The notes below the pieces were generated by a model. That model was not told the DNA's origin and did no database searches. It saw nothing but the letters and a program-made list of their open reading frames with translations. A DNA stretch of 32,918 bases, taken from IMG/VR virus record IMGVR_UViG_3300046542_000612, positions 1 to 32,918 of that record; one strand, written 5' to 3'. The DNA is from a virus. Below, one piece after another: positions 1-7,149 of the stretch. The position numbers and the translations under genes were made by a program. Position 1 is the stretch's first letter. Each line of letters opens with the position of its first letter.

Positions 1-546
1 ATGGATTGGCTTCAGTTCGTTTCATCAGTCGTCGGTTCGCTGGCTTGGCCGGCAACAGTGATCGCAGCGGTAGTCCTGCTTCGGAAGCCCCTTGGAAAAC
101 TCATTCCGTTGATTCGTACCCTTAAATACGGGGAGTTGCAGATCGATGTGGGCATGGAGCTGGACGCTGTCAAAGAGAGTGTCGAGGCGACTCCTGACCA
201 GCTCGACCTGATTCCGGAAGAGCCAACGCCAGTCTTCCGGCAGTTAGCGCAAATTGACCCACGCGCAGCAGTGCTGAGCGCGTGGGCTCCGGTTGAACTT
301 GCACTCAAAGACTTGGGGATAAGACACAACGTTTATAAGGTCGAAATGCCCGTCAACCAATTGACTCATAACCTGGCAAACGCTGGAGTTTTAGACGACA
401 ACACTCATGAGGTTATAAGTCGACTCAGGCGCATTAGAAACGAAGCAGTGCATCTTCGGACTATAAGTTACGACCAGGCGATATCCATGGGCGAGCTGTG
501 TGAATGGGCATTCGAGAGATTGAAGGCGAAGGGAGCACAGATATGA
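1..546 (+). CDS. Membrane-anchored HEPN/DUF4145-like protein
   Basis: This 181-residue protein has one hydrophobic segment near residues 8-27, then basic residues (RKPLGK), so it is probably anchored in the inner membrane with the rest in the cytoplasm. The C-terminal third is helical and carries R146-N147-x3-H151 inside RRIRNEAVH, the R-x4-H signature of HEPN domains, as in DUF4145-type proteins. Many HEPN proteins are RNases or toxins, but some are inactive. The window opens on its ATG, so no upstream signals can be seen. Function is unknown; a role in stress or phage defence is inference from the motif and from its accessory location. Confidence 0.7.
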   Translation: MDWLQFVSSVVGSLAWPATVIAAVVLLRKPLGKLIPLIRTLKYGELQIDVGMELDAVKESVEATPDQLDLIPEEPTPVFRQLAQIDPRAAVLSAWAPVELALKDLGIRHNVYKVEMPVNQLTHNLANAGVLDDNTHEVISRLRRIRNEAVHLRTISYDQAISMGELCEWAFERLKAKGAQI

Positions 547-600
547 ACTGCGATGCCGCCACACATCGAAGTCACTTCTCCCTGAGGTAGGTACCAGTTT

Positions 601-633
601 CGGGGTGTGATAGGTCCAGTTTTTTAGACCCCG
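601..633 (+). other. Inverted repeat CGGGGT/ACCCCG downstream of first gene
   Basis: CGGGGT (601-606) and ACCCCG (628-633) are perfect complements separated by 21 nt that include a T run. This could be a weak terminator or leader hairpin. The T run lies inside the loop rather than after the stem, so it is not a classical terminator. Confidence 0.3.
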
Positions 634-717
634 TTGCCAAGTGTGCGTGTGTGACGAAACGCCCCTTATGCGAGGCGAAAAAAAATTAGGGTTGACCCCT
701 CAAAAGCCCGTCAGTTT

Positions 718-982
718 TGTCAGATTACTACTCTAACTACTGTCTAACCCTTGTAATTAAAGCCTCTTAACGCTTTTGATCAGTGTCAGAACTGTGTCAG
801 CTACCTGTCAAAACCTGACAGAACAGTAGTGTCAGATTCTAGATTCTCAAGCCATTGATTTATAAGGGTTTTATATTCTTGATGGAGAAACTGACACGGA
901 CATCCATGCCCAGTGTCAGAGCTGAAGCCCAATGAATACGCGGCCTCCAGAGGATTGACTGACAAATATCCATGGTCTGACA
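718..982. repeat. Cluster of nine TGTCAG/CTGACA hexamers
   Basis: TGTCAG occurs at 718, 784, 795, 830 and 914, and its complement CTGACA at 815, 891, 959 and 977. That is nine copies in 265 bp, where about 0.13 would be expected by chance counting both strands. Related variants are CGTCAG at 709 and TGTCAA at 806. Both orientations are mixed and spacing is irregular. The cluster lies in AT-rich DNA between the first gene and the gene at 1075. Possible roles are a multi-site regulator operator, an iteron-like replication or partition site, or a relic of one. The sequence does not choose between these. Confidence 0.75.
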
Positions 983-1074
983 GGGTTTTTAGGGTCAACT
1001 TAAATAAAACTTTAAAAGGCATTACGAGGCTATCCTCCAAGATGCCCCAAGCGCGCACTGATCAAGGCAATAAA

Positions 1075-1434
1075 ATGCGTAGAACATCATCTCGAGCAGC
1101 AGTCCCCATCGTCGAAACCATCAACAACGGCGCGGTTTGGGAGGTGCATTGGGATTACCAAGAAGCCCCCGAAAGCTCGATCCTGTTCCAGCGCGGTGAA
1201 TACCTACGCGGTTACATCGACGGCACCATGGATGACCTAGGCATCCATCCCGACAACGTGTGCTGTGCCAGCGGACAGACCGGGACCGTTAAGAAGCTGA
1301 CCGAGGACCAGGCTGCAGGACTGCGTGATGCATTGAACCGCGTGTTAATCCCGATCGTGACCAAGGAATTCGAGCGCCTTCAGAAAATGGATGCCCTACC
1401 TCACCTCCATTTGGCTGACGTTCCAGAGACGTGA
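1075..1434 (+). CDS. Hypothetical protein, 119 aa
   Basis: The product is a soluble, mixed-charge protein that I do not recognise. The open frame extends upstream to a GTG at 913, but the extension runs through the TGTCAG repeat cluster and has no plausible ribosome site. ATG 1075 is preceded by AAGG at a 7-nt spacing and is preferred; ATG 1042 is also possible. It has no obvious membrane segment. A CC pair and the acidic stretch GTMDDLG lie in its middle. It stands alone, with the repeat cluster directly upstream as a possible control region and a hairpin downstream. Confidence 0.6.
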   Translation: MRRTSSRAAVPIVETINNGAVWEVHWDYQEAPESSILFQRGEYLRGYIDGTMDDLGIHPDNVCCASGQTGTVKKLTEDQAAGLRDALNRVLIPIVTKEFERLQKMDALPHLHLADVPET

Positions 1435-1458
1435 AAGCCTCAGAAATTCAACGATTCG

Positions 1459-1489
1459 CCTACAGGCCCTGCCCCGCTTGGCTTGTAGG
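1459..1489 (+). terminator. Hairpin after gene at 1075
   Basis: CCTACAGGCC (1459-1468) pairs with GGCTTGTAGG (1480-1489), giving a 10-bp stem with one G-U pair and an 11-nt loop. It starts 25 nt after the stop codon of the gene at 1075. There is no T tract, so termination is probable only from position. Confidence 0.4.
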
Positions 1490-1890
1490 GAATTCAGCCT
1501 CTCCCCGACCACAACCAATCCCCGCCAGAAAAAGAACGTGCGCGTTTTCTAAAACAAACTGAAAACCACGTTTTATGAGTTTTGGCCCAATGAAACCGGG
1601 CACTCCAGCGTTTACCCTTCAGGGCGGACTCTTTGCTTAGATGTGCAACCGCACTGCATTTCCCGTCAAAACTTTGCACTTAGTGAAATTGCCGATCGCC
1701 TTCAGAGCCCCACGGCCCGCCTGGGCTGCAGGTTCGTTTGCACTACATCTGGATTTGCACAAAAAACGGACGCAAAGCCCGTTGGCGGGAGGGGGATAAG
1801 TGCTTTTTCAACTGTTTTTTTATGAGCGGCGGGATTTTCCCAAGTCAAGCGGCCGACCGGCTTGGTAAATCCCACACCGTCAGTCGCCGT
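1490..1890. other. Non-coding stretch, no gene recognised
   Basis: Several short frames cross this 400-base stretch on both strands, but none has a ribosome site or convincing protein character. It holds A/T-rich patches, including GTTTTCTAAAAC (GTTTT/AAAAC arms) and a T-rich run near 1803-1821. I see no RNA gene, insertion sequence or attachment core. Confidence 0.4.
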
Positions 1891-1917
1891 GCAGATGTGG
1901 AGTGCGTGGCCTACCGA

Positions 1918-1937
1918 TATACTGTTTGCATATACAG
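1918..1937 (+). promoter_or_regulatory. LexA-type SOS box overlapping a -10 element
   Basis: CTGTTTGCATATACAG at 1922-1937 fits the LexA pattern CTG-N10-CAG with an AT-rich centre. TATACT (1918-1923), a good -10 hexamer, overlaps its left edge, so bound LexA would block the promoter. The next gene starts 20 nt downstream after an AGGTAGG ribosome site. This implies that the following genes are induced by DNA damage. Confidence 0.75.
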
Positions 1938-1957
1938 TTATTCGACAGGTAGGCCCG

Positions 1958-2209
1958 ATGAATAGAGAATCTGCTGCAGCCATAGCGAGGGGGCCGCACG
2001 GCGTTGCGCAATGGCAGGTGATGCTGCGCGATGAAGTGGCGCTTCTTGCGATGCCCGGCGCTCATCACAAAGCACTGCTCAGGCAAGCGCATGCCCTGCA
2101 CCAGGACCATTTCATTGATGCTGACGAACTTAGTGACTTGCTGGAGTTAGCGGACGCGGCGTTGGCCTATGCGGTCGAATCGCTACTAGACCTCGACGCC
2201 GACGAGTAG
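1958..2209 (+). CDS. Small SOS-controlled protein, 83 aa
   Basis: ATG 1958 is preceded by AGGTAGG, which excludes the longer frame that starts upstream. The product is small, helical and acidic at its C-terminus (LLDLDADE). It has no membrane segment or motif that I recognise. Transcription probably starts at the LexA-controlled promoter 20 nt upstream, so it should be expressed in the SOS response. It is followed after 8 nt by the next small gene and likely shares its transcript. If it belongs to the prophage it could be an SOS-induced antirepressor like Tum of phage 186; that is inference from regulation only. Confidence 0.65.
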   Translation: MNRESAAAIARGPHGVAQWQVMLRDEVALLAMPGAHHKALLRQAHALHQDHFIDADELSDLLELADAALAYAVESLLDLDADE

Positions 2210-2217
2210 GGGGCACC

Positions 2218-2514
2218 ATGCACGTACTGGTCACGCCTATGCGCTTACGTGGTGTTGCGTTAGATCCGAAGGAGCGGCGCCGATATCGCGCGATCCGAGG
2301 TAACGTCATGGTCAACTCAACTAACTGCCATGAATTAGGCCGCGCAGCAAATGTAGCCCGCGTTGACGTGGGAATGCCGCTTGATCCGGATCCACTGCCG
2401 CCCTTACTCGATGCAACTCTGGCAGGGATGGCAGTAACCGGGTTCGTCTTGAGTGGAATCGAATACGTCGACGGCTGCGCCTACGCGCAATCTTGGTGGT
2501 GCCGGCTGGAATAA
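2218..2514 (+). CDS. Hypothetical protein downstream of SOS-controlled gene, 98 aa
   Basis: ATG 2218 follows TAGGGGG by a few bases, 8 nt after the previous stop, so the two genes are probably co-transcribed and SOS-induced. The first 25 residues are strongly basic (LDPKERRRYRAIRG); the rest is mixed, with a proline-rich stretch (PLDPDPLPPLL). I do not recognise a family. It converges on the phage late operon, with a short bidirectional-looking hairpin between. Confidence 0.55.
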   Translation: MHVLVTPMRLRGVALDPKERRRYRAIRGNVMVNSTNCHELGRAANVARVDVGMPLDPDPLPPLLDATLAGMAVTGFVLSGIEYVDGCAYAQSWWCRLE

Positions 2515-2534
2515 AAAATGGGGGCAATGCCCTC
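2511..2534 (-). terminator. Terminator of the leftward late operon
   Basis: Read on the minus strand, a GGGC-ATT-GCCC hairpin is followed at once by CC and ATTTTTTAT. It sits just past the stop of the last leftward gene and overlaps the end of the convergent gene at 2218. The stem is short, but the T tract is good. Confidence 0.5.
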
Positions 2535-2538
2535 AACT

Positions 2539-3438
2539 TCATTCATCTTCAGCTTGCCACTCCGCGATTCCAGCGATATGGCAAAGCAGAGAAAAAGCTT
2601 TAAGACTATTAATCTCACTTGCATAGTTGATATCAATGCCGTGCAATGTGGTGTTCCTATTTAAACCTGTATAAGAGTTGTCAGTCCGAAGTTTTTGCCC
2701 CCAGCCAATTGGAAGGTCGCCGCTGAGCTGTGCCCAAATTGCGTCATCCGAAAGGTTAAGCCAATGCTCTCCAGTGGGTATTAGCGCTCTTTGCTGTCGT
2801 GCGTATTTTGAAATTGGCGATTTTCTTTCGCTGAATAATTCGCTCAAAGTCATGTCTCGCAGTATCCCTTCAGCTTGGGAAAAAAATACCGGAACAGACA
2901 GCGCGTATTCTCCTCTTTCATGTGCAGCGCCGGCAGGCGCTATTGCAAAAGCTCTTGCAGGAAACATTGAAATAACTTTGTTGAGCAAATAAGGAAAAAG
3001 CTCTCTATATTTTTCCGCGTAGGCCGCCTCTATCACTTCCTGACGTTTATCTGCTTCTACGCCGTCAGTTACAAACGACAGTTCCTCGTAGGAATGGAAA
3101 TCCATAAGTACGCTAGCAAACCAGCTGTGTGATGCGGCCTCCGCAAGATTTGATGAAATCGCTGGATATTTCTCGGCACGTATCTCATTTGCGCGCTTCA
3201 TATGGTCGAGCGTCTCAGTCAAAAAAGACATTCCGCTTAAATCGGGCAAAACGAATTGCTGGCTAAGTTTGCTAATTTTATCTTGGAAATCTTTGATGGA
3301 ATCTGAAAGCACTTCCAGTACCGGAATTCTAAATTGCGAATATATAGAGTACTCTTTTTTTGACTTTTCAAGTTCGTCGAAAGCCAGCCTTTCTTCGGGA
3401 CTTACACTTGATGATAGTTCTTTCGAGTCTTTATCCAT
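2539..3438 (-). CDS. HEPN-motif cargo protein at end of tail operon (candidate phage exclusion)
   Basis: The product is a 299-residue soluble protein, helical and charged at its N-terminus. The segment FFSQAEGILRDM (185-196) and the C-terminal N260-R261-N262-x3-H266-G match the two active-site helices of HEPN RNase-type domains, as in DUF4209 and several abortive-infection families. It is visibly richer in A/T than the tail genes upstream and lies 45 nt after the spike gene on the same strand, with its own GGAG ribosome site. That is typical of a lysogenic-conversion (moron) gene. A structural role is unlikely. The function as a prophage-encoded anti-phage or toxin protein is inferred. Confidence 0.65.
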   Translation of the reverse strand: MDKDSKELSSSVSPEERLAFDELEKSKKEYSIYSQFRIPVLEVLSDSIKDFQDKISKLSQQFVLPDLSGMSFLTETLDHMKRANEIRAEKYPAISSNLAEAASHSWFASVLMDFHSYEELSFVTDGVEADKRQEVIEAAYAEKYRELFPYLLNKVISMFPARAFAIAPAGAAHERGEYALSVPVFFSQAEGILRDMTLSELFSERKSPISKYARQQRALIPTGEHWLNLSDDAIWAQLSGDLPIGWGQKLRTDNSYTGLNRNTTLHGIDINYASEINSLKAFSLLCHIAGIAEWQAEDE

Positions 3439-3483
3439 GTTCTATAGCTCCATCTCGGATCCACTGGGGATCGAAGTTACTTG

Positions 3484-4461
3484 TCACATTGTTATAGCTT
3501 TAAGATTGCTGAAAAGCAAAGCGGTATGTTTTGCCCCTGCTGTGAAGGCTGCTGCATCTGCTGGAGAAGGTGAAGGGCCGGGCAAATGTGTATGAGCGGC
3601 TAATTGCATATTCATCTCTTCGACAATCTCTAGCAGATCGCACAACACTTTCAGAGCATTGAGGTCGGTGGAGCCTAACCACGTTTTGGGTGCCTCATAG
3701 CGCTGACTTCTTCCCGAAACACTGCGTTTCAGCCCTTCAATTCGCTCCTGCATGTCGCCACCCACCGTTGCGTTGTGCTTCTGCCCCACGACCAAGTTTA
3801 GATCCCGGCCGGTAGCCTGGTGCAGATCATCCACAGCCGCCACACTGGCTGATCCACCCGACAACAACTTCAGCGCTCCCAGGGCTTCAATCTTCTTTAC
3901 TCCACCCACCGACTCCGTTGAATGCTGCTCAACGTCCTGCGTGTGGCTCTGGAACTGCTCGTGGTTGCCCAGGGCCTGAACCTCGCGCTCGATCGCCTCG
4001 TCGCGGATCTTGCCGTCGGTGCTCCTGGTCCAGTTGCCATCCGCATCGACTCGCTGTTGCACCGCGTCACTGTGCTGCCACACCTGGTCGCCCTTTGGCA
4101 CCTTGGGCAAGCTCAGGCCGTGGGGCAGGATCGTTTGGATGTAGGGACTGCTAGGCAGTCCGTAGGCAAAGCACACCACGACGCGGGTGCCCTCTTCCGG
4201 AAACCCGTACATGCCCATTTCTTCGCCGCCGTTGGCCAGCGGCAGTGGTACGCCCGACAGGATCGGCATGTCCGGATCCGCCTCGCCCTCCGGTGTCAGA
4301 ACTTCAATATCGACCGCGTAGCGCGGACGGAAGTCATCGCATAGCCCGGCCCCGGCCGGCGCATCGGCTACCCCCACAACGCGGGCAAAGCGCGGCAGGT
4401 GGTAGCCGCCTGTCAATTCGGGAAATTGGCGCTCTACACTGCGCTTTATTGAGTCGTCCAT
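3484..4461 (-). CDS. V: Baseplate spike protein (gpV-like)
   Basis: This 325-residue protein has an N-terminal OB-fold-like region (RFARVVGVAD...YAVDIEVLTPEG) and the GxPEEGTRVVVCFAYG segment typical of gpV/gp45 spike proteins. A repetitive, glycine- and charge-rich region at about 150-250 probably forms the beta-helical needle. The C-terminal HTHLPGPSPSP resembles the histidine- and proline-rich tips of such spikes. It would sit at the centre of the baseplate and puncture the outer membrane. Its start overlaps the hub gene's end by 16 nt, so the two are probably translationally coupled. The family is clear in broad outline; the P2 letter is by analogy. Confidence 0.7.
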   Translation of the reverse strand: MDDSIKRSVERQFPELTGGYHLPRFARVVGVADAPAGAGLCDDFRPRYAVDIEVLTPEGEADPDMPILSGVPLPLANGGEEMGMYGFPEEGTRVVVCFAYGLPSSPYIQTILPHGLSLPKVPKGDQVWQHSDAVQQRVDADGNWTRSTDGKIRDEAIEREVQALGNHEQFQSHTQDVEQHSTESVGGVKKIEALGALKLLSGGSASVAAVDDLHQATGRDLNLVVGQKHNATVGGDMQERIEGLKRSVSGRSQRYEAPKTWLGSTDLNALKVLCDLLEIVEEMNMQLAAHTHLPGPSPSPADAAAFTAGAKHTALLFSNLKAITM

Positions 4462-5144
4462 TTGATCGCCATCTGTGTGCCGGCGAGCGTCACGCTGGTG
4501 ATGCGCTCCCCTTGATTGATCGTTGCGCCGGGTCGCAGGCCTGGCAGGGCCGCGATCATTGCGCTCTGGTTGCCCTGGTAGCCATCGAACAGGCTGACCG
4601 GGAGTTGCAGTGGCGCACGTGCGCCGAAGAAGCTGTCAGCCCAGGAGCCGGCAAACACCTCGCCATCGCCTTGCTGCTGCCAAACGAAGTCATCGATTCC
4701 GAACACTTTCGCCAAGCTATCCATTGCCAGCGTGCCGGACGCCAGGCTGTAGAAAAATGGAGCCTTTACGCGCGTGTAGTCCCGATCAGGCACGCGAAAG
4801 CGCAGGCCGGTCTTGCTGCTTACATCGGCCAGCACGGCCCGCATGTCGACGTGACGCAGGTTCATCGGCAGCTTGCCGGCGAGCACGGCAGCAAGCTCGC
4901 GGCAGTACACCACCTGCTCGATGCCGTTAGCCGCGGTACAGCGCTCGACGTAGCCGATGAAGTGCCGCTGCAGTGCCGCGTCGTTATAGCCAATATCGAG
5001 CGTGACCAGGCCTTTGACTTGGGCACCGGCTTGGACCGTGAAGGTCGCCCGGCCCGGACTCTTGAGATCGAGGCGAACGTCATCGCTCACCAAGGGAACG
5101 ACCACCCCGTTGATGGTCAGCACCTTGTGCAGTTTCATGCTCAT
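4446..5144 (-). CDS. Baseplate hub protein (gpD-like)
   Basis: This 232-residue protein lies directly upstream of the spike gene and opens with a beta-rich stretch (HKVLTINGVVVPLVSDDVRLDL). This, with RVPDRDYTRVKAPFFYSLASGTLAMDSLAKVFGI written here only in part by its features, resembles the fold order of late-control/hub proteins that anchor the spike. ATG 5144 overlaps the preceding stop in an ATGA arrangement. Assignment rests on weak similarity plus position; it is shorter than P2 gpD (about 390 residues), so it may be a reduced hub or a hub partner. Confidence 0.5.
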   Translation of the reverse strand: MSMKLHKVLTINGVVVPLVSDDVRLDLKSPGRATFTVQAGAQVKGLVTLDIGYNDAALQRHFIGYVERCTAANGIEQVVYCRELAAVLAGKLPMNLRHVDMRAVLADVSSKTGLRFRVPDRDYTRVKAPFFYSLASGTLAMDSLAKVFGIDDFVWQQQGDGEVFAGSWADSFFGARAPLQLPVSLFDGYQGNQSAMIAALPGLRPGATINQGERITSVTLAGTQMAIKWTTQ

Positions 5145-5695
5145 GCGGAGTCGCCCAGGTAGGTGTCCACTTTTTTCAGCACAGCCTCAAAACCGGTCAG
5201 TTCCTGGGGCGCGCCACCAGATCCTCCGGAACCGCCGGTACCGCCGGAGCCATTGACCCCATCGCCCGGGGCAGACTGAGACGTGACCGCGTTGCCGGTG
5301 CGGCGGTTTTCGACCTTTTCCGGGTTGGAGAGCTTTTCGCTCAAGGTGAACTGGATGATCCACTGCGCCAGGCTGTCATCCTCCCGGGCGCTGACGCCAT
5401 CGGCGAAGGTCACCTGGCGGATGCCGAAAGCCTCGGCCGTGTCGTTGACGATCCGATACGTGGTCAGTTGTCCGCCCTTTTCGGTCCCTTCCGCCAGGCG
5501 CATCAGGGTGCGCAGGTCTGCTTTCTCCCGGTAGGGGATGGTCAAGGCTACCGTCAGGGTCTTGGGCTTGAAGCCCTTGTGCGACTTCTCGGTACCGGAC
5601 GTTTGCCCGCCCATGTCATCGGCCTCGATCCTCAGGTTCGCCGTGACCTTCATCCGGTTGCCCAAGATCTGCTGGCCGTTGAGCAACATCGTCAT
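5141..5695 (-). CDS. Baseplate/tail structural protein, unassigned
   Basis: The 184-residue product contains a beta-rich central part and a Gly/Ser linker (GSGGTGGSGGSGG) near 148-160 before a short helical tail. The start at 5695 overlaps the previous stop as ATGA; the longer upstream frame is an extension into the neighbouring gene. It lies among baseplate genes, and its stop overlaps the hub start, so tight coupling and a structural role in the tail tip are likely. I cannot name the family. The flexible linker suggests two separately docking parts. Confidence 0.6.
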   Translation of the reverse strand: MTMLLNGQQILGNRMKVTANLRIEADDMGGQTSGTEKSHKGFKPKTLTVALTIPYREKADLRTLMRLAEGTEKGGQLTTYRIVNDTAEAFGIRQVTFADGVSAREDDSLAQWIIQFTLSEKLSNPEKVENRRTGNAVTSQSAPGDGVNGSGGTGGSGGSGGAPQELTGFEAVLKKVDTYLGDSA

Positions 5696-6618
5696 AGGCC
5701 CACCAGCTCGCGTACGAATGCGAGTCCCTGCAGCGAACCCACCAGCATGACGCCGGACGACAGCACCCATTCATGCCCTGGTGAATCGTCCCCGGCGAGC
5801 AACTGCTTGCGCAGCTCGGTGGTGTCACCTGGACCCAGCAACCGGACCTGCATCGAGGCGTCCGGCGTGCCGTTGGCCAGCAGCTCCTTGAGCGCCGTTA
5901 GGTTGCCGGCCTGGCTTACCGCTTGGTCCGCTTTGCGCTGAGCCAGTTGGGCCAGATCGTCCAGCGGCGAGCTGTCAGCCGCGTAGCTTTCCAGCCGGGC
6001 CACTTGGCTACTGATGGCCTGCTTGGCGTCTTTTACCAGGGTGCAACGCTCCAGCGGCAGATCCGACCAGCGTGGCAGGGTGCCGGCGGTGGGCAAAGTC
6101 CACTTCTCGGCCTCCAAGGTGAACAGGTTGCCGGCGCGGCGTTCGGCCTTCTGCAGATCGGCGATCGGTAGCAGCGCGTTGAACTTGGCCAGGCTGCTGG
6201 CCAGACCGTCATACCGCGTGCCCAGGAACAAGATCACCAAGGCGTGCTGCTCACCCGCCGGCAGGTTGATATCGCTGCCGTCCTGCAGTTTGTCAGCCAG
6301 GCGCTGCAGCAGATTCGGCGCGGACAGGAAGCGTTGACTGCCCTTGCCCTGGCCGACGCCGCTCTGAAACGGTGTCACCGCGACGCAGCGCGGCACTTCG
6401 CCGAACTGCGCATCGAGCGCGGCCAGGCTCTTGTCAGCCGCTGTTTTGGCAAGCGCGCCAAGCGGGTTGGGATCGATGCTGACCAGGTCGGCCAAACCTT
6501 CGACGCGCTGCGCAGTCTTGCCCAGCTCGGCGGTGGCCATGTTCTGGACACCGGCCAGCTCGTCCATCCACTGCGTGGACTTTTCGGGCCAGCTCATGGC
6601 CACGGGTGTCCAGTTCAT
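5692..6618 (-). CDS. Tail/baseplate protein of unknown role, 308 aa
   Basis: ATG 6618 overlaps the stop of the fibre assembly gene (ATGA); the much longer open frame upstream is antisense shadow. The protein is rich in Ala, Leu and Gln, largely helical, with heptad-like stretches around residues 200-270 (AKQAISSQVARLESYA, LAQLAQRKADQAVSQ). It sits between the fibre genes and the baseplate hub, and both junctions are 4-nt overlaps. Such a position suggests a baseplate or tail component. No family recognised. Confidence 0.6.
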   Translation of the reverse strand: MNWTPVAMSWPEKSTQWMDELAGVQNMATAELGKTAQRVEGLADLVSIDPNPLGALAKTAADKSLAALDAQFGEVPRCVAVTPFQSGVGQGKGSQRFLSAPNLLQRLADKLQDGSDINLPAGEQHALVILFLGTRYDGLASSLAKFNALLPIADLQKAERRAGNLFTLEAEKWTLPTAGTLPRWSDLPLERCTLVKDAKQAISSQVARLESYAADSSPLDDLAQLAQRKADQAVSQAGNLTALKELLANGTPDASMQVRLLGPGDTTELRKQLLAGDDSPGHEWVLSSGVMLVGSLQGLAFVRELVGL

Positions 6619-7139
6619 GGCTGCTCGCCCCAGATCACGGCTTCCATGGTGCTCTGATCCTCGTCGGCCAAGGCCTGGTCCAGCTGCTGCTTGAGCAGAT
6701 GCGCATATTCCAGCAGCTTGACCTTGTACACGGCCAGGTCCCGCCCGACCTCCTGCAGTTGCGCACTTGTGTGCATCAGGAATTCCCTGGTGCCGTCCTC
6801 GTTGCGGCATGGGTGCGGCAGGTCCTGCCCGCTCTGTACCGCGCCGGTCAGGTTCAACTGGTCGTGAATCTCGCTGCTGTAGGCATGCGGTGCGCCGAGC
6901 GCGGACGACCAAAAACCGGCGATGATGACCGCTTCGCAGGCCCGATCAATCTCCTGCAGCTTGCGCTCATGCAGCTGCGGCAGCAGTTCACCAGATGGCA
7001 GCAGCTTGCCGTTGACCAGCATCCAGCCCGGGCGAACGGTCTTGGCGCAGGCCATCCAGATCATGGACGGGTGAAAGCGCCCGGCGGGGTCAATGTCCGT
7101 GAGTTCGGCCACGGTGCCGTTTTCAATTCTTGCCCACAT
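6615..7139 (-). CDS. Tail fibre assembly protein (DUF4376-like)
   Basis: The 174-residue product opens with WARIENGTVAELTDIDPAGRFHPSM, the short beta segment common in fibre assembly chaperones, and ends with a helical part rich in charged residues. It lies immediately after the fibre gene, as these chaperones normally do. The start at 7139 has GAGGA upstream; the extended frame to 7238 overlaps the fibre and is not needed. It should help fold or trimerise the fibre rather than form part of the virion. Family assignment is moderate. Confidence 0.6.
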   Translation of the reverse strand: MWARIENGTVAELTDIDPAGRFHPSMIWMACAKTVRPGWMLVNGKLLPSGELLPQLHERKLQEIDRACEAVIIAGFWSSALGAPHAYSSEIHDQLNLTGAVQSGQDLPHPCRNEDGTREFLMHTSAQLQEVGRDLAVYKVKLLEYAHLLKQQLDQALADEDQSTMEAVIWGEQP

Positions 7140-7149
7140 GTGAAAATCC

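Noticed and set aside
750-757. CTTGTAAT as a left-hand copy of the attachment core
   Set aside because: Only eight bases match the core at 31601, and the T arm and acceptor sequence do not follow.
801-1058. 85-codon minus-strand frame across the TGTCAG cluster
   Set aside because: It is composed of the repeats and AT-rich sequence and has no ribosome site; better explained as noncoding.
1738-1965. 75-codon plus-strand frame
   Set aside because: It runs through the SOS promoter and into the next gene with no ribosome site or protein-like composition.
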